Source: Edaphochlamys debaryana
Taxonomy: Eukaryota; Chlorophyta; Chlorophyceae; Chlamydomonadales
Assembly (NCBI GenBank): GCA_016858145.1
Contig: JAEHOE010000157.1
Span: 62,001-126,000, forward strand
DNA: 64,000 nucleotides
Direction: 5' to 3'
Shown: positions 48,001 through 58,150 of the stretch, one piece after another
Position numbering within the stretch: the stretch's first letter is position 1
How the letters are laid out: every line of letters starts with the position of its first letter
Notes under the pieces: generated by a model
The model's database searches: none
Seen by the model: the letters and a program-made list of their open reading frames with translations, nothing else
Told to the model about the DNA's origin: nothing
Made by a program: the position numbers and the translations under genes

Positions 48001-51000
48001 GGGTGCTGACGTGGCGGGGGCGGCCGCGGGGGTGGTGGGGCAGCTGGCGGTGCTGGGGGTGGTGGGTGAGTCAGGGGGGGGAGGTGGAGGGGGCGGGCAA
48101 GGGGCAAAGGGCAGGAAAGGTGCGGGGAACCTTGCAGGTCACCACGATGGCCGCTTCTTCAGGGTCCCTGTCCTCTTCATGGCATGATTTGCTACCATGC
48201 ACCCCCCCCCCCCAGGCCGCTTCCCCGAGTACGCCCCCGCCTCCTGCGCCTCGCTGGTGAAGCTGATGCTGCTGCCCACGCTGCAGCCCGCGGCCTACGG
48301 GGGGGGCGGGGGGGTGCCGGGCAGCGGCGCGCCCCCGGGGGTGCTTGACGTGGCGGCGGGGCACGCGGCGGGGGCGGTGTGGGCTCTGGTGTCCAACCCG
48401 CAGTGCCGACCCTGGGCGCAGCAGGTGGGGGGGGGGGGGGCGAAGGCAGGAGGGGCACGGAGCCACGGGATACTGAAAGCTTACGGCGATCAGGGCCGTA
48501 GGCCCGCTCGAAACTGTCCGACAAACCCGCTGCCTGGCGGTTGCTCAGTCCTTACCAAGGGGGCTGAGTGGGGTTGAGACATGGTGTTACATGGAGCAGG
48601 TCCCAGCACCCTTACACCGGCTGCCCAGCCCCAGCGTCCTTGGTTGCACGCTCCTTGCCGCAGCTGCCAGCCCCAGGCATCCACCTCTTCCTGTCTTCTT
48701 TGCCCCCTGGTAATCGCGCTCCCCTCCCCTCCCCCCTTCTCCCCCCCCCCCCAAGGTCCGCTCCGACCCCGCCGCCGCCCGCGTGATGCTGCTGCTGGTG
48801 CGGCGGGGGCTGCGGGGCGGCACACGGGCCCGCTTCGCCGCCGCCCGCGTCTTCGCAGCCACCAGCCTGGGGCTGCTGGCGGGGCAGGTGTGTGGTGATG
48901 TGTGGTGATGTGTGTGGGGGGGTAGGGAGTGGAGGTGGTGGTGGAAGCGGAGGTGGTGGTGGCGTATAAGCTAGGCGGCCTACATCATAACCATACCAGG
49001 TTATCCGGGACGACGTAGGTGGACCGCCCTCGCAGTCTTCTCACCCTGCACTGTCTCTCACAGGGCTGCCTTCCCTCCACCCGCACCCCGCCCCGCCCCA
49101 CCCCACCTCCGCCCCGCCCCCAGTCCTGCGTGCCCGCCTCCGAGCTGCCCGAGCTCCTGTCCCCCGACAACGGCCTCCCGGGCGCCCTCCTGGACCTGGC
49201 GGCACTGCTGCTGCCGCAGCCGCCAGCGCCGCCCGGGGGGGCGGGGGCGGGGGCGGCGGGGCAGGCGGCGGGGGGCCCGGGCGGCAGGCCCTCGCGTTAC
49301 CCCGGGGGCGGCGGGGGGGGCATGGGTTTCGGCATGGGCGGGGGCGGCAGGGAGCTGCACCCCGGCCCCTCCCCCGGGATGGGGATGGGGATGGGCATGG
49401 GGATGGGGGGGTTCGGCGGGGGCATGGGCGGAGGGCCGGGGCCCATGGGCGGGCGGTCAAGGACCAAGGACGTGGACCCGCAGGAGCAGGTGGGGCGGGG
49501 TGGGGTGGGGTGGGGTGGGGGCGCAAGGGAGGTGCGCTAGGGAGGGGGAAGAGGCAGATGACTGAACGGGGAGGGTCTTCGACTGGTGGCCCCGTACCCA
49601 TCCTCAACCACCCACCCACCCAACCAACCAACCAACCCCCTTCCACCCGCCCGCCCTAGGCTCTGTCCGCCGCTCTGGCGCTGGTGGGGGTCACTGGGGA
49701 CCTCCGCCTCACACTGGGGCTGCAGGTGGGGGGGACGGGGGGGTCAGGTGCAGGCGCAGAGCTGCTGTGCCACATCTCACGCCTCCGGAACGAGCCCTAA
49801 TCTTTTCACGTCCTTCCCTCCCCCCACTCCCTCTCCCCTTTCCTCCCCCCCCCAGGCCGCGGGTGCCGTGGCCCACATGGCGGGGGAGGCGGGGGGCGCC
49901 GCGCAGCTGCTGCAGCTGCAGGCGCTCATGGGGACAACGGTGGGGGGGGACGGGGTTTGGATGGAGGAGGGAGTGGGAGGGCAGTAAGGGCGGAACAGCC
50001 GAGCGCAGCACATGGAGGCAATGATACGGACATGGCAGAAACCCCAGGATCGACAGTGTTGCTTGGTAGCCTCATCCCGTTGCTTGCCGCCTACCGGCAA
50101 CCCCTCCCCCTCTCACCCCCCTTCCCCCAGGTCCGTCTGCTCCTCTGCCCCCTGCCCGACGGCTGCGCCGCGGGCGCCATGCTGGCCGCCGCCCTGAGCA
50201 GTGCGGGGGGGTGGCAGGCGGGGGCGGCGCTGGCCCGCGCTCCGGGGCTGCTGGAGGCGCTGGTGGCGGGGCTGGCGGGGAGGCCGCTGCAGGTGGGGAG
50301 GGGAGGGGGGTGGAGGGGGCCCCGTGCATGCAACAACCCATGTGCCTGGCCTTCGTTAAGTATCACCCGCCTGGTATCGCCCCCCCTCTCGCTACATATC
50401 ACCCTCCTCTCGCCACAAATCACCCCCCTCTCGCTACATATCACCCCCCTCTCGCCACAAATCACCCCCCTCTCGCTACATATCACCCTCCTCTCGCCAC
50501 AAATCACCCCCCTTTCGTTACGTATCGCCCCCCCTTTCGTTACGTATCGCCCCCCCTCGCGTTACGTATCGCCCCCCCCTCGCGTTACGTATCGCCCCCC
50601 CTCGCGTTACGTATCGCTCCCCCTCTCGTTACGTATCGCCCCCCCTCTCGTTACGTATCGCCCCCCCTCTCGTTACGTATCGCCCCCCCTCTCGTTACGT
50701 ATCGCCCCCCCTCTCGTTACGTATCGCCCCCCCTCTCGTTACGTATCGCCCCCCCTCTCGTTACGTATCGCCCCCCCTCTCGTTACGTATCGCCCCCCCT
50801 CTCGTTACGTATCGCCCCCCCTCTCGTTACGTATCGCCCCCCCTCTCGTTACGTATCGCCCCCCCTCGCGTTACGTATCGCCCCCCTCTAGTTACGTATC
50901 ACCCCCCTCGCGTTACAATCGCCCCCTGAATATACAGAGCTGAACCCGCACCCACACTCCACCGTGCGCCTCCCCACCCCGTTCCCCCAGGTCCGTGCCT

Positions 51001-54000
51001 ACTGCGCCGTGGCTCTGGGCAACATCGCCGCCGGCCCCCCGCCCCCCTCGGACCCCGACCTGCCCCCCGACGCCGCGGGCGCAGCGGCCGCGGAGGCCGC
51101 CGTGGGGCGCATGGCGGCGGGTGGCGCCCTGGAGGGCCTGGCCGCCCTGCTGGGGGAGTGCGGGGCGCTGCTGGAGGCGAGGCAGCGCAGGCAGCGCGAG
51201 GCGCAGCAGGCACAGCAGGCGCAGCAGGCTGCGATGCCGGACAGCGCAGCAGCCGCAGCGGCTGCAGCAGCGGCGGCGGAGGCCGAGGAAGAGGGCCCGG
51301 TGCAACTGAGGCTGCCGCAGTTCGGGGCCCGAGCGGGACCCACAGCGGGGTTTGGAGGTGGAGGCGGAGGCGGCGGGGCCGGAGGCGGCAGGGCCAGTGC
51401 GGGGTCCACGGAGCCCTCAGAGGTGGCGGAGATTGAGCCGCCGCCCGGGCCGCTAGGGGTGCACGGGCGGGGCCCGGAGCCGCGGCGCGGGCCGGGGCCG
51501 GTGGCGGAGGGGGTGGAGATCGGCTCCCCGGGCCGTGCGTCGCCCGGCCGGGGTGGGGCGGCGGGGCGGTCCGGGAGCGGACCGTCCGCAGCCTCAGGGT
51601 CCGGGGGTGGAGAGGCTTCGCCGCCCAAGGCCAAAGCCAAGGCCAAGGCAGGGGCGGATAAGGACTCCCCCAGCGGCAAGGGCGCCCGGGCGGCCAAGGG
51701 AGACGGCGCCGGGTCGCCGGCAGTGGGCTCCTCCCCCGGCTCCTCCCCCACCAAGCGCCGGGCCCCACACGCCACCCCCGCCTCGCCCCCGCGGACCCAC
51801 ACCGCCCCCGCCAGCACCGAAACGGACCCCGGCCCCTCCGGCAGAACGCGGGAGGGCCCCGGCGTCAGCAGCCCTACCCGCCGAGCCCGCGACTCCCGCA
51901 CGGCCCCCGCCCCCGCCACCAGCGCCGGCACCTTCTCCGGCGTGGGCGTGGGCGCGGGTGCGGTCGGGGCCTCGGCGCTCCGCAAGAGCCGTGACTCGGA
52001 GGCGGGCGGCACCCCCACGCGGCGCGGGGCGGCGCACGGGGGCAGCGGTCCAAGCCCCGGCCCGGGCGACCTCACGCACCCGCCCTCTGTCACTGCGGTG
52101 CCGGGGGTGGGCAAGCACCTGGGCCGCAGCAGCCGGGGCAGGGAGGGGGGGTCGGGCGGGGGCAGCCCCAAGACGGCGGCGGCGGCGGAGCGGCCCGCGG
52201 CGGGCGCAGCAGCGGCGGCGGCTGAGGCGACGGCGCCAGGACGGGCCACGCCCGAGCCCGCGCGGCCCCGGGAGGCCAAGGCAGCAAAGGCCAAGACCGC
52301 AGCGGGCACGGCTGTGGGTGCAGCGGGGGCAGGGGCGGGTGGTCCGTCCGCTCCCCCCCTGCCCTCTGTCCTCAGCAGCCTGGTGCTGCCCCTGGCCACC
52401 CCCCTGGTGGCGCCCCTGGGCTCCCCCGCCTGGCCCTCCAGCCCCATCGCGATGAGGGCCACCTCACGACACCAGCTCCTGCACGCACAGCAGGCGCAGC
52501 ACGGGGCACAGCAGGCCCAGCACGGAGCACAGCAGGCGCAGCAGCAAGCAGAGCCCAGCCGTGCAGGCACCCAACATCAGGCGCAGGCGGGCCCAGCTGG
52601 GCCCAGCCTGGCCCTGCACCCGCTGCCTGCCGTGCCGGCCCCGGCCCCGGCCCCGCCCCCGCCCGGCCCCGCCGCCAGCCCGCTGGGCCGCACGCCGACC
52701 CGCTTCGGCCCCGAGTCCCGCGCAGGCAGCGACACGGACCCACACACCGCCGCCGCCGAGGCGTCAGCGGCGGGCATGGGCGGGGGCGCGGAGGGCGGCG
52801 CGGGGGCAGCCCCGGGCGGCGCTGACGCGGACGCTGACCCCGCAGACGCCTGGGCGGCGCTGGCGCCTGCGCTGTCCGCTGCCGCCGCCGCTGCGGGCGC
52901 CCTTCAGAACCTGACGTCAGCGCACCCCAACGTGTGCCTGGCGCTGTTGGCACCGGCGCCCGGGGTCCGCGGCAGCAGCAGCGCCCCCATCTTCCAGGGC
53001 TTCGAACCGCGCATCTCATTTGACGGGAGCTTCGGATTCGGTGGGGGTGGTGGGGGCGGGGACCGCAGCTCGGAGGGCGGCGCCGGGGGGTCGCTTCGGA
53101 GCAGCGGCGGCAGCCCGGCTCGGAGCGGCGGTGGGGCGGGGGGCACGAGCGGGGGCGGGGGCGCGGGTGGGGGCGGCGGCAGCGGCCGCGGCAGCTTCCT
53201 GCGCACGGCCCTGCACCTGCTGTGGCGCTGCTACCAGCTGCTGGACGGTACGGCACGCATGGATCTGCCGGACACCCTGCCAGACACGGATCCGGATCCA
53301 GATCCGGGCGTCCGGGGCTGTCGCCCCAAGCCCCCCGCCAGCCCCCTGCTGCTGCTCCTGCGCCTGTCCCTGCTGCTGCTTGGCACCCTCGCCAACCTAG
53401 CTGCCACGCCCGAGGGAAAGACCGCGCTGCTTCGAGTCATGTCCGCATCCCCCGCCGCCGCCTCCGCGGCCGCCGCAGCCGCCGCGGCAGCCGCCGCCGC
53501 TGACGCCGGCGACGCCGAGCCCGGCTCTGCCTCCGCCGCCGCCGCCGCTGCTGCTTCCGCCGCCGCCGGCCCCAGTGCCCCGGGCCTGGCCGAGTGCCTG
53601 GTGGGGCTCCTGACGCTGCCCGCGCCCGCGCCCGAGGAGATCCTGCGCACCCCCACCGCCGCCGCCGCCGCCGGCGCCAGCCCCAAGGGCGGCCACCCCT
53701 CCATGGTGCGGCACCGCTCCTCCGACCTGCGCCGCCACACGGGCCCCGGCACCCCCGGCACGCCCACGGCCGGGGAGGAGGCGGCGGCGCCGGGGCGCGA
53801 GGCGGCCGAGGCGGCGGCGCATGACTCAGTGCGCTGGGCCTGCCTGGGCCTGGTGGTCAACCTGGCCCTGCTGGATCCGGATCGGTACGATGATGACGAC
53901 GCCGAGGCCGAGGGCGAGGCTTCGTTCTGGGACGACGCCCAGGCGCTGGAGAAGGAGCTGTCGGAGCCCCCCCGCAGCCGCCGGGGCACTCGCTCCGCCA

Positions 54001-54599
54001 TGCCCTCCCTTTCGGGGGTGGTGCTGGGGGGGCCGGAGGGGCCCGCGGGGGGGGCCGGTGGGGCAGCGGGAGGGGCAGGGGCAGGAGGAGGGGGAGGCGG
54101 TTTGGGCCTCCTGGCCGCGAGTCCAGCCGTGGCGGGTCCCGAGGAGATGAAGTACGGGTCGGTGGTGTTCCGCAGCGGGGACCCGGGGGAGGGGGAGGGG
54201 CTGGAGGACCTGGAGGCCAGCGTGGGCCTGGCTTGGCCCGCAGCGCTGGCGGCGGCGAGGGGCAGCCGCCAGTCGCAGGGCGGCGGAGGTGGGGGCGGGG
54301 GCAGCGGCGGAGGCGCGGCAGGGCCGCTGGAGGCTCAGCAGAGCCGCGGCGGCGCCAGCCTGGGAGGGCTGTCGGCGGCGCCGTCGGCGGCGGTGTCGGC
54401 GGCTGCGCGGCCGTCGGGGCGCGAGGCGCTGCTGGCGGCGCTGCGGGGCAGTACGGCGGCTCTGTCGTACTTGGAGGATGTGGCGGCGGCGGCGCGGGGC
54501 CGGGAGCAGCGGCTGCAGCGGCATATGGCGGCGTGGTTGCTGCACGTGTGCACCGGGGCGGGGGGACTCGGGGGAGGGGCAGGGGCGGCAGAGGGGTAG
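33027..54599 (+). CDS. Giant armadillo-like repeat protein (about 41 exons, about 4,360 aa)
   Basis: The start MNDRATLLTHAQQLA leads through about 41 exons, most closed by clear GTG(A/G/C) donors and C-rich acceptors. Larger exons are 33613-33967, 34460-35980, 36679-37189, 38241-38931, 39097-39574, 41726-42068, 42247-42652, 44329-44791, 49124-49490 and the last, 50991-54599, encoding about 1,200 residues. Helical Leu/Ala repeats of armadillo type recur, for example LLAAAALANLSADRCG (46111-46164), AAVRNLAASERGRAEL (from 45741), LFVCVLLANAMTHPVL (near 46690) and VRAYCAVALGNIAAG (50991). They are separated by long Gly/Ala/Pro-rich, His-Gly and basic low-complexity inserts. No catalytic domain was seen, so a scaffold role is inferred. 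Introns 1, 2 and 15 appear to use GC donors. The acceptor of the exon at 48756 is AAG. A split into two genes cannot be excluded, but the phases run through. Confidence 0.62.
37670..37895 (+). repeat. Triplicated splice acceptor plus exon start
   Basis: The acceptor and first 45 coding bases of the exon that starts at 37896 (LGEASVRSELVADSG) are present twice more upstream, starting at 37680 and 37789, in units of roughly 110 bases. The upstream copies change to CCCCTGA after the shared bases, giving a stop right after DSGP. Copy 2 has one substitution (GCCACT for GCCTCT). Each copy keeps its own CCCCAG acceptor. The shared spacer reads ACACGTGCCCATACACACAC followed by a C-rich tract. Confidence 0.88.
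41560..41690 (+). repeat. Intronic 11-bp tandem repeat (CAGTACGACCA)
   Basis: About ten 11-bp units lie inside an intron of the armadillo gene, nearly perfect at first and decaying toward 41690. The unit contains GTAC. No coding or splice role is visible. Confidence 0.85.
42928..43491 (+). repeat. Intronic octamer minisatellite (GACCCCCT) with copied exon starts
   Basis: About 560 bases of GACCCCCT octamers fill the intron before the exon starting at 43492. Embedded in it, near 42928, 43135, 43343 and 43423, are copies of the true acceptor and exon beginning (CCCCCCAGGCACCCCCGACA), three of them preceded by the same CTCCCAACACCTCCCCCCTT leader. Three decoys read GTPDKM or GTPDMM and then run into CCCTGA stops. 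The fourth is truncated. The array is uninterrupted apart from a few GACCCTCT variants. Confidence 0.9.
45231..45351 (+). repeat. Duplicated exon start before the exon at 45352
   Basis: The exon at 45352 begins CTCCGCCCCCACGGCATCCA. A copy beginning CTCCGCCCCCACGGTATCCA, with its own CCCCCAG acceptor, lies 121 bases upstream at 45231. After about 27 shared bases the copy diverges into the same ACACGTGCCCA...TACACACACGG...CCCCTGACA spacer seen at 37730-37890, which supplies an in-frame stop. Confidence 0.85.
47809..47834 (+). repeat. (GT)n microsatellite in an intron
   Basis: About thirteen GT dinucleotides follow directly after the donor of the exon ending AEEVAG (donor at 47803). It offers many alternative GT donors within a few bases of the chosen one. 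Confidence 0.85.
50380..50930 (+). repeat. Intronic 22-bp minisatellite (TTACGTATCGCCCCCCCTCTCG)
   Basis: About 550 bases of tandem repeat fill the intron before the giant last exon at 50991. The right two thirds is a nearly perfect 22-bp unit containing the palindrome TACGTA and a C7 run. The left part (50380-50520) is an older alternating pair of about 21-bp units (CTACATATCACCCCCC and CCACAAATCACCCCCC). The final units decay before the acceptor. Confidence 0.92.
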
Positions 54600-54679
54600 G
54601 CGGGTGAGGACGGCCGTGGCGCGGTGTGGCGGTGTGGATGTGGTCCGAGTTGGCTTCGGTATGCATGCGTGGGGGCGTA

Positions 54680-54775
54680 GTGCTGGGCCAAGGCAGGGCA
54701 AAAGACATCAACGAAGCGTAGGCTTGATTGAGGGGCGTAGGGCGTGGTCGCGAACCAAGGCAGGGTACAGCGACT
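54680..54775 (+). repeat. Dispersed repeat, copy 2
   Basis: It shares the order GCCAAGGCAGGG, GACATCAACGAAGCG, GGGGCGTAGGGCGTGG, CCAAGGCAGGG with the copy at 22050-22140, including the bracketing short direct repeats. It lies in the 3' flank of the armadillo gene, just before the poly(A) signal, so it is probably transcribed. Confidence 0.6.
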
Positions 54776-54793
54776 GCCTGGTACAGTCTCGCG

Positions 54794-54798
54794 TGTAA
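54794..54798 (+). terminator. Candidate poly(A) signal TGTAA
   Basis: TGTAA, the usual volvocine polyadenylation signal, lies about 195 bases after the stop codon of the armadillo gene. It is the only such signal I found close downstream of a gene end in the window. Confidence 0.5.
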
Positions 54799-55145
54799 CC
54801 ACGGCACGGTTTTGAACTTAATAGGGCTGGAAGTCGGGTAGCAGTTGGGTGTTAGTAAGGGTTGGGCTGACCAACGGGGGCTGACATGAGTGGTTTGGTG
54901 TCTGGCGAGCACGCACGTAACGAATACAAACGCAACCGCTGCTCAGAACTGGTCAGACCCAAGCTCAGTGTTGAAGGTCTGGGGCGGGGCCCTGAGCCCC
55001 TGGCTGCGGTCCGAAGTTGCTGGCAGTGTGGGATGCTAGCTGGGAGGTGAGCGAGGGCGAGAGGACTTCACCCAATGCCGTGGCAAACCCTGGGGGGCCA
55101 GCCGGGGTTGGAAGAGGTTCACGCGTGGCATGCATCAGCCCGTGG

Positions 55146-55461
55146 ATGTCGGCCGGTTTGCGACAGATCTCCCTGCCTAACTCGCCCTCATTCCCATATA
55201 CCGGTACAGCGGAACCTGCCATATCGCCCCACATGTGCAGGAAGTCATATGGGGCATCGTCCGGGGCTCCGGGCCATACAGCGGGGGCGGCATGAGGCGA
55301 GGGGGTGGTGTGGGTGCTGGGTGGAGAGGGGGAGCGCGGAGGGGCGCGGTGATGATGGCGGGGGACCAGCACCGGGGGATGTCAGCCGGATTGCGACAGA
55401 CCCCACTGCTGCATTCGCCCTATCTATATATAGTACAGCCCGGAACCTGCAGCGTCGCCCC
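55146..55461 (+). promoter_or_regulatory. Duplicated promoter-like segment with TATA-like box
   Basis: Two copies of an 83-85-base block lie at 55146-55230 and 55379-55461. Both run ATGTC(G/A)GCCGG-TTGCGACAGA, a ctgc/taactcgccc stretch, a TATA-like box, GTACAGC, GGAACCTGC and TCGCCCCA. The first box reads CCATATACC. The second reads CTATATATAG and lies about 75 bases upstream of the ATG at 55504, a proper core-promoter distance. About 150 bases of G-rich sequence separate them. Confidence 0.6.
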
Positions 55462-55503
55462 AACTTGCCCCACAGCACCTGCTCCGGCCCGGGTTTTCGC
55501 GCG

Positions 55504-56130
55504 ATGGATGCGCGCCAAATGGAGCTCAGCGGCGACTATGATTTTGAAGTTTGCTCGGCAAAGCTAAACCCGTCGCCACTGGAGGGCCAGAAGCTCTTCG
55601 AGGTCTGCACGAAACTCGGCAAATGTGGCGGGTGGCAGAACTGGCCGAAAGAAGAGGTCGCAAAGCTCGTGGCGCTCCTAGCGGGCCGCATCACGGTGTC
55701 GGCGAGCGGAACTAACGCCGCTGGTGCGAGCGCGTATATGGAAATTGTGGATGAATGGGCTAGCTTCCTGGAAGCAAACCCAAAGGTGCGTCCCGGCGGA
55801 TGTTACGGCAGCTTTGATAGCGTTGAATGCATCGGGCCCCTACCTTAAGAGTGGTCTGTGGTGGGTTTTGGGCACCCGACATGCGACATTGCTGGCATCG
55901 GTTTTGGGGGGAAAGTTGTCGGGGTAAGGGCCCGGCATACCTGGATCATTGTAGGGCGCATGCAGAAACCGTGAGCGTGCTCTGGGGCTTCCTGCCCGCC
56001 TCCCGCCCGGCAGCCGCAGCAGCAGGTCGACCCCGTGTTCCTGTTTGCCACAGTATGCGCACAGGAGGGACGCTCAGGACCACTCCTTGATGATGGCACA
56101 GGTTTTAGCAGTAGCACGAGGCGAGTTTGA
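55504..56130 (+). CDS. Small two-exon protein of unknown function
   Basis: Exon 55504-55785 (94 codons, MDARQMELSGDYDFEVCSAK, later KCGGWQNWPKEEVAKLVALL) ends at AAG with donor GTGCGT. An acceptor CAGCAGCAG at 56023-56025 leads in phase to 56026-56130 (VDPVFLFATVCAQEGRSG, ending TRRV and TGA), giving 128 aa. Codon use is less GC3-extreme than in the large genes. A TATA-like box sits upstream at a normal distance. I recognise no domain. The sequence is moderately charged with one Leu/Ala helix. The second exon could instead splice on: a further open stretch reading AEVGLTHRGWDEVPTDH follows at about 56150. Confidence 0.45.
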
Positions 56131-56279
56131 GGGCCGTTTGCAGTGTTTTGCGGAGGTTGGGCTCACGCACAGGGGCTGGGACGAGGTACCAACCGACCAC
56201 CCTTTCCTAGCGGCCAGGGCGGACGGACGGATCAGTGCAGTATGCAGGCCCGGACGCCCCTTGATGGAGGCGGGGCACA

Positions 56280-56480
56280 CCCTGCGGCGCATAACAAATA
56301 AACGGGAGGGAGCCGCAGGGGGGGGGGGGGGTCGCCCGGCGGCGCATAACAAACGGGAGGGAGCCGCAGGGCAGGGGCGGGGACCGGGTGAGCTACACGT
56401 GGCGTTTGATGGGATGTGCACCTTGAGGAGAGGGGACATAGTCCTCTGCGGCGCATAACAAACGGGAGGGAGCCGCAGAG
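56280..56480 (+). repeat. Three-copy repeat forming CTGCGGC/GCCGCAG hairpins
   Basis: Three units at about 56283, 56340 and 56447 read GGCGCATAACAAACGGGAGG followed by GAGCCGCAG. In two units the ends CTGCGGC and GCCGCAG are perfect inverted complements around a roughly 20-base loop. The first unit has a 4-base insertion (AATAAACGGG) and the second has a changed left arm (CCGGCGGC). Spacers between units differ, so they look like separate insertions or a decayed array. Confidence 0.7.
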
Positions 56481-58150
56481 TGGGAGTGAATGTGGGGCCG
56501 GGAGAGCCAGGATCGAGAGGTGTACGGCCAACAGTGTGAGCACATGATGAACGGTGAACGGTGACTGGTAGGAGGCGCGGCCGAGGAGGGGCCATCGATA
56601 CACGCTGAGCATGGTCATTGCGTGCCAAGGACTAAGGTGGGACCTGAGTGTGGTCAGTGCAAGTTATGACAGGGACTTGCGTTCTGGCTTGCAGGGGGCA
56701 AGCCCGTGAGGTGGGTCGCTTGGACCCAGCGTTCAGCGCTGTGACCCCAGGGGGGTCCTTCATTGTAAACACCGAGGACTGTTTGCCGACCCCGCCACTG
56801 GCAAGGGCGGCCCAGGAGGCCTGGCGGCGCCCGTGGTGCCTCCTCACTGGCCCGCCAGCCTCCCGGCCGCTGTGCCGGTCGGCAGCAGTGGCTGCTCCTG
56901 GGCTTTCCCGGGGGGACCAGCAGGCCGCGAGGCGGCGGCCTACCTCGCTGGGGCGCTGCAGACCACCAACCCCGGACTGGTGGCCCGCCTGGTGGTCTCG
57001 CCCGGCCCCCAAAATGAATACCTCTGAGGTGGGGGATGTCTGCAGGTGTGGGTCGATAGCTGTGCAGCGTGCTGTGTCAGCACGGGTACCCGCAGCAAGC
57101 GTTGCAGGCCTTCGGCATTCCAGATGGCGTGTGCGTGTGTGCGGGGTGGCGTTTCAGCGTGTGCAGCTGCGGGCCGTTGGGCGGGGGTTCGTACCTGAGG
57201 TGGCCAACGTCCCGGGAACGACATGGCACTCGGGCTAGCCAAACGTCGTCCCAGCGTGGTTCACATGCTCTGCTGCTCCACTTCCCCCCTGACGCATGCA
57301 CCCCCTCCCCCCATCCCGCTTCACCATTCCCCCGACACCTCCACCTCCACCTCCACCCAGCGGCCTATGGCGTCTCTCGAGTCATAGGTCTGTCCCACTG
57401 CCTGTATGTTGCCCAGCTGCACACAGTGTTCCTGTTGGTCCGCCTCCTGACCCCGCCGTCCTTCCGGTTCGGCCCCTGCGGCCCCCAGGCCACCATGTCC
57501 GTGATCCGCGTATCAACATATCCCCTCTGCCGCCTCCGGGAACACGTAACGTGGCGGTGGCGGTGGCGGTGGCGATGGGCACAGCGGCCCGCAGGTGGCG
57601 GGTGGCGACGTGGCGGTGGCGGTGGCGTTGCTTGCAGCAGCCCACGGGGAGGTAGCAGAGGTCAGAGTCCCCTGGGTGGGACTGGCAGGGGCTTGCACCG
57701 TACCGTGCAGTGGGCGGAGTACAGCGGGGCACTGCCGCGTGCATGTGGAGCCTAGGCAGACATAGCGGGAGGCCCGATAGGTAGGGGTTAGGAGCAGGCC
57801 AGTGGCCTAGGGCCTAGGGACGGAACCCGCGCCACAGATGACCTGACAAGGCCGAGTGTGTTTGTGTGTGTGGGGGGCTGGGGCGCCGGCGGAGACGCGG
57901 GAGGTGGGCTAGCGGCTGCACTGCACCTACCCGGGAGGCACACATACGCACACAGAACAAAGCCTGGGCGGAGCCTTGGGGCGCCTGGAGCGAGCGGGAA
58001 AGGGCCGACGCCTGGGCGGGGCCCACGTGCTTGGGCGGCACGGCCGCAGTGCAGGATCTGCGCATGTACCATATTGCGCCAGTGCAGGATCTGGGTGCCG
58101 AGGCTATGCCAGGAAGGCTCCGTCCTTGGGCTGTGCAAGGTGCAGAGATG
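56481..58150. other. Sparse region with decayed coding-like stretches
   Basis: Between 56690 and 57030 the plus strand has gene-like stretches in two frames (VTPGGSFIVNTEDCLPTPP near 56740, and GREAAAYLAGALQTTNPGLV near 56925), which cannot be joined without a frame change. Around 57360-57520 another open stretch reads YGVSRVIGLSHCLYVAQLH. None carries a recognised domain or a good splice pair. A GGTGGC/GGCGGT microsatellite lies near 57550-57630. I regard the whole as remnants. Confidence 0.3.

Noticed and set aside
50211..50943. Plus-strand repeated peptide of RYVSPPLSLRIAPP type
   Set aside because: This is the translation of the 22-bp intronic minisatellite, between a clear donor at 50293 and acceptor at 50990.
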